From JAXLVB01 sp046329195 (lineage in GTDB: Bacteria > Bacteroidota > Bacteroidia > Cytophagales > Spirosomataceae), in assembly GCA_046329195.1 (NCBI GenBank), contig JAXLVB010000001.1, positions 1,674,001 through 1,738,000 on the forward strand: 64,000 nucleotides of DNA, read 5' to 3'. Below the pieces are notes generated by a model, which did not search any database, was not told the DNA's origin, and saw only the letters and a list, made by a program, of their open reading frames with translations. A program made the position numbers and the translations under genes. Positions 16,035 through 23,614 of the stretch are shown here, piece after piece (the first letter of the stretch is position 1; every line of letters begins with the position of its first letter).

Positions 16035-17759
16035 TTAAAGATTCATTTTCTTAAGCTCGTCCACTGCAAAAGCCGCCGCACGAGCCGTCAGCGCCATGTA
16101 GGTGATTGAGGGGTTCACACAGTTGGCCGACGTCATGCAGGCACCGTCGGTTACAAACACATTGGGTACTCTATGAATCTGGTTGTGCGCATTCAGTACC
16201 GAGGTCTTAGGGTCTTTTCCCATGCGAGCCGTGCCCATTTCGTGTACGCCATTGCCCAATCCGCCTACGTTATCAAACGTTTTGATGTTCTTAAATCCTG
16301 CTTTTTCGAGCATTTCGGCGGCATCGGCTTTCATTTGCTCTCGCATTTTCCATTCATTGTCTTTGAGTTCGGCATCAAAAACCAACTGTGGAATTCCCCA
16401 TTTGTCCACCTTATCGTTGCTTACGGTCACTTTGTTTTCGTGATAGGGTAGCACTTCGCCAAAACCCATGAGGCCCATTGCCCAACCACCCGGCGACATC
16501 AGGCTGTCTTTAAAGGCTCCTCCCACGCCTACAGTGCCATTGCCACGCCCCCAACCTCCTCGGCCTGCTTCGGCGCCTTGGTAGTCGTAACCTCGCAAGA
16601 AATTCGGGTTCTTGGTAGAGTCGTCCAAATTGACGTATCGAGGAATAAAAATCCCATTGGGACGACGCCCTTTGTAATACTGGTCTTCCATGCCCTCAAA
16701 CGTCCCCATTGCGCCTACGTGATAGTGGTGGTCCATGATGTTATGCCCCAACTCGCCGCTTTCGTTGCCCATTCCGTTCGGAAAACGACTAGAGGTAGAG
16801 TTGAGCAAAATCTGTGTAGAGGCTAAGGTAGAAGCGCAGCAGAAGATGATTTTGGCATAAAACTCAATCTCTTTGTTGGTTTCGCTATCAATGATTTTGA
16901 CACCTTTGGCTCGCTGGGTTTTGTCGTCAAACAAAATCGAGTGAACCACCGAGTTGGGCCGAATGGCAAAATTTCCCGTGCGGTTAGCGGCAGGTAGCGT
17001 AGCCGAATTGCTACTAAAATAAGCCCCATACGGACAGCCCCGAGAGCAACGGTTGCGGTTTTGGCACTGCCCACGTCCCAATTCTAAGTGCCAAGGCTGA
17101 GGTTTGGTCAGGTGGGCCACTCGCCCAATGGTCACGTGCCGATTTTTGAACTTAGCTTCCACCTCTTTACGGAAATGTTTTTCTAAGCAGTTCATTTCCA
17201 TAGGTGGTAAAAACTCGCCATCGGGCAGGTGCGAGAGGCCTCTTTTTTCGCCGCTAACTCCTACAAATTTCTCGACGTAGCTATACCACGGCGCTAAGTC
17301 CTTATAGCGAATGGGCCAGTCAATACCAATGCCTTCTTTGGCGTTGGCCTCAAAAGCGTGGTCGCTCCAACGATACACTTGCTTACCCCAAGTAATGGAA
17401 CGCCCGCCCACGTGATTGCCCCGAATCCAGTCGAAGCGTTTGGTTTCTTGATAAGGATTTTCGAGGTCGTTGGTGAAAAAATGCTTCGTAGCTTCGCCTA
17501 CAAAGCCACTTCTGACTTGAATATGGTGGGTTTGAACGTCATTAGGGGTGAGCGCTCCTCGGTGGTCTAGCTCCCAAGTGTCGAGCATCATGGTAGGGTA
17601 GTCGGTGACGTGGTTGACCATTCGCCCTTTTTCGAGTACTAAGGTTTTTAGGCCCTTTTCACAGAGTTCTTTGGCCGCCCAGCCGCCGCTTATCCCCGAG
17701 CCAATCACGATGGCATCGTAGGTGTTAGATGCGTTTAGTTTGGTGTTTAGGTTTGGCAT
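16035..17759 (-). CDS. GMC family oxidoreductase
   Basis: This 574-residue flavoprotein has an N-terminal FAD-binding Rossmann motif, IVIGSGISGGWAAKELCEKG (residues about 17-36), followed by LVLEKG. The C-terminal HEMGTARMGKDPKTSVLN and VPNVFVTDGACMTSANCVNPSITYMALTARAA are the GMC C-terminal signatures with the active-site region. Two cysteines in CQNRNRCSRGCPYGAY resemble the cysteine-rich patch seen in membrane-bound gluconate and related sugar dehydrogenases. It presumably oxidises a sugar or polyol in the periplasm together with the subunit-3 protein; the electron acceptor (cytochrome) is not encoded here. Substrate is not predictable from sequence. Confidence 0.88.
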   Translation of the reverse strand: MPNLNTKLNASNTYDAIVIGSGISGGWAAKELCEKGLKTLVLEKGRMVNHVTDYPTMMLDTWELDHRGALTPNDVQTHHIQVRSGFVGEATKHFFTNDLENPYQETKRFDWIRGNHVGGRSITWGKQVYRWSDHAFEANAKEGIGIDWPIRYKDLAPWYSYVEKFVGVSGEKRGLSHLPDGEFLPPMEMNCLEKHFRKEVEAKFKNRHVTIGRVAHLTKPQPWHLELGRGQCQNRNRCSRGCPYGAYFSSNSATLPAANRTGNFAIRPNSVVHSILFDDKTQRAKGVKIIDSETNKEIEFYAKIIFCCASTLASTQILLNSTSSRFPNGMGNESGELGHNIMDHHYHVGAMGTFEGMEDQYYKGRRPNGIFIPRYVNLDDSTKNPNFLRGYDYQGAEAGRGGWGRGNGTVGVGGAFKDSLMSPGGWAMGLMGFGEVLPYHENKVTVSNDKVDKWGIPQLVFDAELKDNEWKMREQMKADAAEMLEKAGFKNIKTFDNVGGLGNGVHEMGTARMGKDPKTSVLNAHNQIHRVPNVFVTDGACMTSANCVNPSITYMALTARAAAFAVDELKKMNL

Positions 17760-17827
17760 TAGAGGTTATGCTTGTTTATATGGTTCAGATTAGTAAAAAT
17801 ACAAAAATTGCTGCCGCCTGTGTCCAA

Positions 17828-17909
17828 GCGAGGACGCTTGTTCCAGTGACTTGGGCATACAAGTTGCTTTGCATTACCACCTTTGTCTTGGCGCAGACGC
17901 TTGTACCAG
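17828..17909. repeat. pair of short direct repeats in intergenic DNA
   Basis: GCGAGGACGCTTGTTCCAG (17828-17846) and GCGCAGACGCTTGTACCAG (17891-17909) differ at three positions and lie 63 nt apart upstream of the GMC gene. Similar words (CACAAGTCACAGACTTGCG) occur at about 2475-2500. Probably a decayed dispersed repeat family. Confidence 0.35.
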
Positions 17910-17949
17910 AGTAGGATGCTACTTAGGATAAAACCCCTCGACAAGGTAC

Positions 17950-19005
17950 TCAAAAATCCAATTTCACCACCTTCTCAGTATAGATTTCCACCAGATTGCT
18001 CTTGTTTACTTTAAAGACCATTACATAGGGCGCATCATTGAGTGGCTCGTCTCGTTCGGAATCATGTTTTTGCTGAATCGTTTTCCAGTGTTGGCACAGG
18101 TAACTCGTAATGGCTCGTGTACCTTTGTTTTCGATGCCACAAAAAAAGTAACAAGGAATGGTTTCTGTTGCCAACCGTATGGGGTATTTCAATAAAAAAC
18201 CGCAGTCGAACAACGGGCTGTTTTCATAATAGTCGGTCCAAACCGCTTCTTGCAAGACAGGATGCCAATAACGAACCCTAAACCGAACGGGATTTTCGAG
18301 GTACTCAAGGTAAGAGCCAACATGATGAGTAAGCACCCACCTGAAAAAATAGTTGGAATAAAAGCCAATCGAGAAAATACAAGTTGTTTTATTTAGGTTT
18401 AGAATTGTTTCAGAAAAGGATAACTTTTCTTCTATTACTGTGACAAGTTCTTGGTCATATACCCGCTTCGGTAAGGTTTGGTTGTAGTCATGAAAAAGGT
18501 TGATGAGTTCGAGCAAGCACTCGGTGTCTCGGGAGTCCACGGTTTGTTCATTGGCCAGCGGAAATTTACCGCCTAAATCAGGAGGAGGCACGTCTTTGTT
18601 AGCATCAAAAATAGGCTGTACTACGACGATTTTCCCTTCTTTCTTGATGCCAAAAAAACTAGATAGGGTGAGCGAAAACGCATTGATGTATTCTTGTGGA
18701 TTAGTATATCCTAAGAATTTGGTAAACAAAATCAGATAATCTTCCTGAAAATTAACGACTTCTCGCCCTTGAACTTCATTGCGTTTGCGCCACAAATACA
18801 TGTGGTTGAAGGTGGTGGTGAACTGTGTTTTGGTACTTTCTTCCAGAATAATCTGGAAATACGTTTTATCCGTTTTGGGATGAACGAGTTTCCAAATGGA
18901 TGTTTCTGAACCACGATAGGTCATCCCTCGCCTCACAAACTCCTCCTGTAGCTTTGTTTTGACCTCAGTATAGAGTTTTTCACAAAGATTTTTATTGATG
19001 TTCAT
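17950..19005 (-). CDS. hypothetical protein, 351 residues
   Basis: I do not recognise this protein. It is soluble, without signal peptide or membrane helix, mixed alpha/beta, with aromatic-rich stretches such as YFFRWVLTHHVGSYLEYLENP and FRVRYWHPVLQEAVWTDYY. A helical N-terminus (KLYTEVKTKLQEEFVRRG) precedes a beta segment with TYFQIILEESTKTQF. Composition and codon use resemble the neighbours, so it is a real gene rather than a shadow. There is no operon partner: upstream is the 490-nt region with the candidate RNA, downstream the GMC gene at 190 nt. Confidence 0.6.
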   Translation of the reverse strand: MNINKNLCEKLYTEVKTKLQEEFVRRGMTYRGSETSIWKLVHPKTDKTYFQIILEESTKTQFTTTFNHMYLWRKRNEVQGREVVNFQEDYLILFTKFLGYTNPQEYINAFSLTLSSFFGIKKEGKIVVVQPIFDANKDVPPPDLGGKFPLANEQTVDSRDTECLLELINLFHDYNQTLPKRVYDQELVTVIEEKLSFSETILNLNKTTCIFSIGFYSNYFFRWVLTHHVGSYLEYLENPVRFRVRYWHPVLQEAVWTDYYENSPLFDCGFLLKYPIRLATETIPCYFFCGIENKGTRAITSYLCQHWKTIQQKHDSERDEPLNDAPYVMVFKVNKSNLVEIYTEKVVKLDF

Positions 19006-19135
19006 ACGGTGAAATAGAGGGAAGATGATAGTGTTTTATTTTGTTCCAATAATAATCCAAAATTTTGCTAATATTTTTACAAAAACAAACTAATTCCACT
19101 AAAAAGTTATCGGAGGTACCTAGTACTTTTGTCAT

Positions 19136-19330
19136 GCTAAGTAACCTATGATGAAATGAAACCCACGGCTACCCATAGGAAACGACGGGTAGCCGTTTGG
19201 GTCATACGAAGGTACTTTTCCCCACGCTACTCAAAGAAGAAGGTTTTTATTTCATGGCTACTGATTAGGCTGAACGCATGCTTTTGACCTAATTTTCTAC
19301 GGAATGGTCGGCTTGGTTCCGACCATTTTT
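19136..19330 (+). ncRNA. candidate structured RNA with its own promoter and terminator
   Basis: In a 490-nt gap without coding frames, a TACTTTTG -7 box (19124-19131) is followed by ~195 nt that can fold extensively and end in an intrinsic terminator. Pairings seen: CATGC (19133-19137) with GCATG (19276-19280); CCTA (19145-19148) with TAGG (19266-19269); ATGAAAT (19151-19157) with ATTTCAT (19249-19255); a central hairpin CGGCTACCC (19166-19174) with GGGTAGCCG; and the terminal stem AATGGTCGG (19303-19311)/CCGACCATT (19319-19327) followed by TTT. No plus-strand gene lies upstream that would need this terminator. A good -33 box is missing. It could be a 6S-like or other regulatory RNA, or a leader of the GH32 gene. 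Confidence 0.4.
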
Positions 19331-19333
19331 ATT
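19303..19333 (+). terminator. intrinsic terminator of the candidate RNA
   Basis: A perfect 9-bp stem with 7-nt loop is followed by TTTATT on the plus strand; no T-run on the minus strand. Between 19334 and the GH32 start only AT-rich sequence is seen, with no convincing promoter. Confidence 0.6.
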
Positions 19334-19496
19334 CAGTTTGATTATTCATGCGTTGCTGAGTGTTTGCGAGTAATTACTTCTACCCGAAGACTTGTATTCT
19401 GAACGCATAGCATCCTCTAAGCGGCTTTTTATAGAGTACTATTAGGTATTTTACTAATTTTCAGCCGTTTTATCAACTCTAACCTAATGGCATCGT

Positions 19497-21035
19497 ATGA
19501 AACAACTATTCGTATTTTTTGTAGGACTCGTGTTGCTTGGATGCAAAAATACCACCAAGCAAGCGGACTATTATAAAGAACAACACCGCCCGCAGTTTCA
19601 CTTTTCGCCTGCTAAGGGCTGGATGAACGACCCCAACGGCTTGGTCTATTACGAAGGGGAGTATCATCTGTTTTATCAGCATTACCCCGACAGCACAGTG
19701 TGGGGACCCATGCACTGGGGGCACGCCGTTAGTACCGACTTGGTACACTGGCAGCACCTGCCCATTGCGCTGTATCCTGACTCGCTAGGGTATATTTTCT
19801 CGGGTAGTGCCGTGGTGGACTCCACCAATACCAGCGGCTTTGGCAAAAACGGTATCATGCCTCTGGTGTCCATTTTTACCATCCATAACATGGAATGGGA
19901 AAAAGCAGGCCGTAAAGACCGAGAGTCGCAAGGGATAGCCTACAGCTTAGACAAAGGCCGTACTTGGACCAAATATGCGGGTAATCCAGTACTGAAAAAC
20001 AAAGGCGACGTTGATTTTAGAGACCCCAAGGTATTTTGGTATGCGCCTACCAAGCGCTGGATTATGCCGCTGGCAGTGGGTGAACATTTAGAGATTTTTG
20101 CTTCGCCAGATTTGAAAAACTGGGAGAAAACGGGTGAGTTTGGTCAAAATGAAGGCGCACACGGTGGCGTGTGGGAATGCCCCGACTTATTTCCGCTCAA
20201 AACCAAAGAGGGTGTAGAGAAGTGGATTTTGATTCAAAACATGGGTCGTGGTGCGGTCAACGGCGGCTCAGGAACACAATATTTTGTGGGTACGTTTGAT
20301 GGCAAAACGTTCAAAAATGACAATCCGTCCAACCAAGTACTTTGGCTCGATTATGGCGCCGACAACTATGCTGGCGTCACGTGGTTTGGGGCTCCCAACA
20401 ATCGTCGGCTTTTTATTGGGTGGATGTCCAATTGGGACGATTACGCCAATACCGTTCCTACCAGCACTTGGCGCAGTGCCTTGACCGTACCTCGTGAGCT
20501 ATCGTTGGTAGGTACTCCCGAGGGGCTGCGGCTGCATCAAGTGCCTGTTAAGGAAGTAGAACAACTCTGGGGTTCGTCAAAAGGTATTCAAAAACAGGCG
20601 ATTAGCCAAGAAGTTGAAGTGGATAATCAAGGTGTTGAAAAGGACGTTACGCTTACGTTTGACATAGAAAGTTCCACTGCTCAGCAAGTTGGATTTGAGC
20701 TTCGGAATTCAAAAAACGAAAAACTTCGGTTTGGTTACGATGTACCAACCAAGCAACTATTTATTGACCGCACGCAGTCAGGTAAGATCAATTTTTCGGC
20801 AAAGTTTCCGAAAAAACACACGGCTCCCTATTTGGTAGGTAAAACGCTGACCATCAGAGCCTTGATTGACAACTCGGCCATCGAAGTATTTATAGATGGC
20901 GGGCGAGCGGCATTTACAGAAGTATTTTTTCCGAACGAAGATTTCAGCAAACTCATCTTGTTTAGTGAAGGTGGCCAAACCCAGTTAGTAGTTGGCGAAA
21001 TACATTCAGTAAACACAATATGGAAACAACCATGA
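19497..21035 (+). CDS. glycoside hydrolase family 32 lipoprotein (levanase/fructanase-type)
   Basis: This 512-residue protein has a lipobox (VLLGC at residues ~12-16), so it is probably anchored to a membrane. It contains the complete GH32 five-bladed catalytic module: WMNDPNG (42-48, Asp nucleophile), the DVDFRDPKVFWY segment (RDP, transition-state Asp) and GVWECPDLFPL (EC motif, acid/base Glu). A C-terminal beta-sandwich follows (about 365-505, ending LILFSEGGQTQLVVGEI). The family hydrolyses fructans, inulin or sucrose-type substrates. The next gene encodes a fructokinase-like domain and overlaps it, which supports release and phosphorylation of fructose as the combined role. Confidence 0.92.
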   Translation: MKQLFVFFVGLVLLGCKNTTKQADYYKEQHRPQFHFSPAKGWMNDPNGLVYYEGEYHLFYQHYPDSTVWGPMHWGHAVSTDLVHWQHLPIALYPDSLGYIFSGSAVVDSTNTSGFGKNGIMPLVSIFTIHNMEWEKAGRKDRESQGIAYSLDKGRTWTKYAGNPVLKNKGDVDFRDPKVFWYAPTKRWIMPLAVGEHLEIFASPDLKNWEKTGEFGQNEGAHGGVWECPDLFPLKTKEGVEKWILIQNMGRGAVNGGSGTQYFVGTFDGKTFKNDNPSNQVLWLDYGADNYAGVTWFGAPNNRRLFIGWMSNWDDYANTVPTSTWRSALTVPRELSLVGTPEGLRLHQVPVKEVEQLWGSSKGIQKQAISQEVEVDNQGVEKDVTLTFDIESSTAQQVGFELRNSKNEKLRFGYDVPTKQLFIDRTQSGKINFSAKFPKKHTAPYLVGKTLTIRALIDNSAIEVFIDGGRAAFTEVFFPNEDFSKLILFSEGGQTQLVVGEIHSVNTIWKQP

Positions 21036-22408
21036 ATCTAAACCTAAAAAAAATTCAACACATCGGGATTCCGGTAACGAACTTGGAGCGTTCGGAGGCA
21101 TTTTACAAAAGCCTTGGTTTTGAGAACGTGATGGCCTCGGGCTTTGACTATCAAGGTGGCAAAGGCAAAGTGGCCATGATGAAAAGTGGTGACATTATCG
21201 TCGAGATTTATCAAATGCCTGAGCCCGAATTGGCCGCAATTAAGCAGCGCAACGACGGTCATGTGGACCACGTGGCGTTTGATGTGGACGATATTGACGC
21301 AACGTTTGAACTTCTCCAAAAGGCTCAATTTACTATTTTGGAGCCAGCGCCTGTATTTTTACCCTTTTGGAAACACGGTTGTAAGTATTTCAACATATTG
21401 GGCCCCGACGGTGAACGCTTGGAGTTCAATCAAATTTTAAAAGAACAGTTGGAAGAACCCGCTCCGGTTTTGTCAGAACCTAGCGTGGTTCCTCAACTGG
21501 GTGTAAAAGGCTTGGTTTGTTTTGGAGAGGTATTGTGGGATTTGCTTCCATCAGGGGCCTTGCCTGGCGGCGCCCCAATGAACGTAGCTATCCATCTCAA
21601 AAACCTAGGAATACCTTCGGTCATGGTTAGCCGAGTGGGTAACGATACGCTGGGCGATGCGCTGAGCGCATTTTTGTCAACCAAACACTGCCCCACGCAG
21701 TACATCCAGACTGACACAGAACACCCAACAGGTACGGTGAACGTTCACTTGTCGGCCAAGAAAGAGGCGACGTATGAGATTGTACATCCCGTAGCGTGGG
21801 ATTTTATTAGTAGCTCGCCCGAAGTGCTAGAGCTGGTCAAAAATTCCAAGGCCTTGGTGTTTGGTACGTTAGCTTGCCGAGACGAACACTCACGAGCCAC
21901 GTTGTTTGAGTTACTCGAACACGCCGCCATCAAGGTATATGACGTGAATCTACGCCCTCCGCACTATACGCAAGAGCTAATAGAGGCGCTTTTGGAGAAG
22001 GCCAATGTGGTGAAAATGAACGAGGATGAGTTAGCCATCATTGCCCAATGGTATGGTTTTGAGGCTGATACCGACAAGCAAAAGCTAACCGCTCTGGCGC
22101 ATAAATTCAAGTTAGACACACTGATAGTCACCCAAGGAGGCGACGGTGCGATGGTTTGGGACGACAACCGATTCTATAAATCACAGGGGTATCGGGTTGT
22201 AGTGGCAGATACCATTGGTAGTGGCGATTCGTTTTTGGCAGGTTTTTTGAAGAATATTCTGGAAGGAAAGTCGGCCAATTATGCACTTGAGTATGCTTGT
22301 GCATTGGGGGCGCTAGTGGCTTCGCACCACGGCGCTAATCCACCCGTGGTAGAGGAAGACATTTTAGAAATGATGCGACAAGGAGCCAATGAGTTGGTAT
22401 TGGGTTGA
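21032..22408 (+). CDS. VOC domain - PfkB sugar kinase fusion
   Basis: From the ATGA overlap with the GH32 stop (21032-21035) the protein has 458 residues; an ATG 12 nt upstream is possible. The N-terminal ~135 residues form a VOC (glyoxalase/dioxygenase-fold) domain: KIQHIGIPVTNLERSEAFYKSL, then DHVAFDVDDIDATFELL and LGPDGERLEFNQ. After a proline-rich linker comes a complete PfkB kinase: CFGEVLWDLLPSG, PGGAPMNVAIHLKNLG (substrate and N-terminal signature) and DTIGSGDSFLAGF (393-405; the second Asp of GSGD is the catalytic base). This part closely resembles fructokinases. VOC residues H..., H... and E suggest a metal site. Translational coupling to a GH32 enzyme supports fructose as substrate; the VOC part has no known role there. 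Confidence 0.88.
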   Translation: MNLNLKKIQHIGIPVTNLERSEAFYKSLGFENVMASGFDYQGGKGKVAMMKSGDIIVEIYQMPEPELAAIKQRNDGHVDHVAFDVDDIDATFELLQKAQFTILEPAPVFLPFWKHGCKYFNILGPDGERLEFNQILKEQLEEPAPVLSEPSVVPQLGVKGLVCFGEVLWDLLPSGALPGGAPMNVAIHLKNLGIPSVMVSRVGNDTLGDALSAFLSTKHCPTQYIQTDTEHPTGTVNVHLSAKKEATYEIVHPVAWDFISSSPEVLELVKNSKALVFGTLACRDEHSRATLFELLEHAAIKVYDVNLRPPHYTQELIEALLEKANVVKMNEDELAIIAQWYGFEADTDKQKLTALAHKFKLDTLIVTQGGDGAMVWDDNRFYKSQGYRVVVADTIGSGDSFLAGFLKNILEGKSANYALEYACALGALVASHHGANPPVVEEDILEMMRQGANELVLG

Positions 22409-22510
22409 GAGTAAACGTTTGAAAACCGCTATCATTTCTTGTCGAATCCTGTCTTCACCCCAAAAAAACTGAGGATTTTCGTATAAAAGGTTGAAAATCA
22501 AACCAAAAAG

Positions 22511-22539
22511 ACCCGGACGATGTTCGGGTTCTTTTTTTG
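22511..22539 (+). terminator. intrinsic terminator of the GH32-kinase operon
   Basis: ACCCGGAC (22511-22518) pairs with GTTCGGGT (22522-22529) around a 3-nt loop and is followed by TCTTTTTTT. It lies ~100 nt after the kinase stop. Confidence 0.8.
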
Positions 22540-22675
22540 TTGTACCTTTATCTAGTCGTGTAAACTTTTGTATGATTTTTGGACAATGGCTCAAAATCAT
22601 ACCAAAGCATGAATAGGCTGTGGGGCAAAACCTGTTCTTTTGTCTTGTCTTTTCACCTTAAAAACACAAACAATC

Positions 22676-23197
22676 ATGAAACACACATTAGTACGGTATG
22701 GACTTATTTCGGGCGGTATATCGGCAGCGTTAATGATAGGCGTAACGTTGATCTTTCATTACATCGGCTTCGACAAAATAGGCTTCGATAAGTCTATGTA
22801 CATTGGCTATGGAAGCATTTTGGCTGCTATGTCAGTGGTATTTTTTGCAGTACGTACCCATCGGGAGCAAAACCAAGGCACTATTACCTTTGGCAAAGGC
22901 TTGCTGATCGGCTTGGGCGTTACCTTGATTTCGTGCGTGATTTACTCCTTGGCTTGGATGGTAGTCTATTATAACTTCATTCCGACCTTTATAGATGACT
23001 ACTCGGCCTACTGCATTAAAAAAGCCGAAAGCACAGGTGCCAGCAAGGCCGAATTAGAAGCTACCATGACCCAACTCAGCCAGATGAAAGAATGGTACAA
23101 AAGCCCCTTGATGATATTTTTACTCACGCTTATGGAACCCCTTCCGGTGGGTGTCTTGATTTCACTGATTTCAGCGGGAGTATTGCGGAGGAAATAA
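22676..23197 (+). CDS. DUF4199 domain-containing membrane protein
   Basis: This protein has 173 residues from MKHTLVRYGLISGGISAALM; the upstream in-frame ATG (22640) gives an unlikely 12-residue extension. Four membrane helices are present, with the family pattern R.G...G....L..GV at the first helix, GYGSILAAMSVVFFAVR in the second, FGKGLLIGLGVTLISCVIYSLAWMV in the third and a last helix near the C-terminus (VGVLISLISAGVLRRK). The segment between helices 3 and 4 is soluble and Lys/Glu rich. Function of DUF4199 proteins is unknown. It stands alone between the kinase terminator and the LuxR-type gene. Confidence 0.85.
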   Translation: MKHTLVRYGLISGGISAALMIGVTLIFHYIGFDKIGFDKSMYIGYGSILAAMSVVFFAVRTHREQNQGTITFGKGLLIGLGVTLISCVIYSLAWMVVYYNFIPTFIDDYSAYCIKKAESTGASKAELEATMTQLSQMKEWYKSPLMIFLLTLMEPLPVGVLISLISAGVLRRK

Positions 23198-23227
23198 TTA
23201 AAAAAAGGAAGTGTACATGGTGTGGGG

Positions 23228-23440
23228 TTATTCTAAGAGGTGCTGCTCGATAGCTATTTTTACAAGGCCGACCGCATTTTTGGCCCCCAGTTTTTTGAAT
23301 AAATTTTTGCGGTGTGTTTCTACCGTATTCACAGAGAGGTGTAATGTTTCTGCAATCTGTGCAGTAGAATATTGTGCGCTAATTAATCGTAAAACATCAA
23401 GTTGGCGTTGAGTAAGCTGAGTAGGCATAGCAAATAACAT
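23228..23440 (-). CDS. stand-alone LuxR/NarL-type HTH protein
   Basis: This protein has only 70 residues from ATG 23440 (a Met four codons later is also possible; the frame also opens upstream with TTG). The whole protein is one GerE/LuxR DNA-binding domain: LTQRQLDVLRLISAQYSTAQIAETLHLSVNTVETHRKNLFKKLGAKN. It has no receiver or sensor part. The recognition helix and the tail (VNTVETHRKNLFKKLxAKNxxGLxK) are nearly the same as in the response regulator at 35.6-36.2 kb, so both may read similar sites. It is transcribed divergently from the caspase genes and the intergenic palindrome ATCACGGT-N2-ACCGTGAT lies between them. It may be a truncated response regulator kept as a local regulator. Confidence 0.8.
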   Translation of the reverse strand: MLFAMPTQLTQRQLDVLRLISAQYSTAQIAETLHLSVNTVETHRKNLFKKLGAKNAVGLVKIAIEQHLLE

Positions 23441-23481
23441 TCGATTGTAGCAAAGTTCGCTTGGTTGCAAGTAGGTATCCA

Positions 23482-23522
23482 ATCACGGTTTACGGGTATT
23501 TTATATCACGGTAAACCGTGAT
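23482..23522. promoter_or_regulatory. palindromic operator candidate between LuxR-type gene and caspase operon
   Basis: ATCACGGT occurs at 23482-23489 and 23505-23512, and its inverse ACCGTGAT at 23515-23522, making one inverted repeat with a 2-nt spacer plus a third half-site 15 nt away. It lies just upstream of the likely -33 box of the caspase promoter. Symmetry of this kind fits a dimeric LuxR/NarL-type regulator. Confidence 0.5.
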
Positions 23523-23534
23523 TTTTTGGTAAAA

Positions 23535-23568
23535 TTTGGTGGATAATTGGCTTTTCCTTTTATTTTTG
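23535..23568 (+). promoter_or_regulatory. promoter of the caspase operon
   Basis: TTTG at 23535-23538, 22 nt, then TATTTTTG at 23561-23568 (fits TAnnTTTG). Predicted transcript start ~40 nt before the caspase ATG. Confidence 0.5.
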
Positions 23569-23614
23569 GTAGGTAAAGTATTCATCATTTACCCAATTAT
23601 ACTACCCAAGCTCC

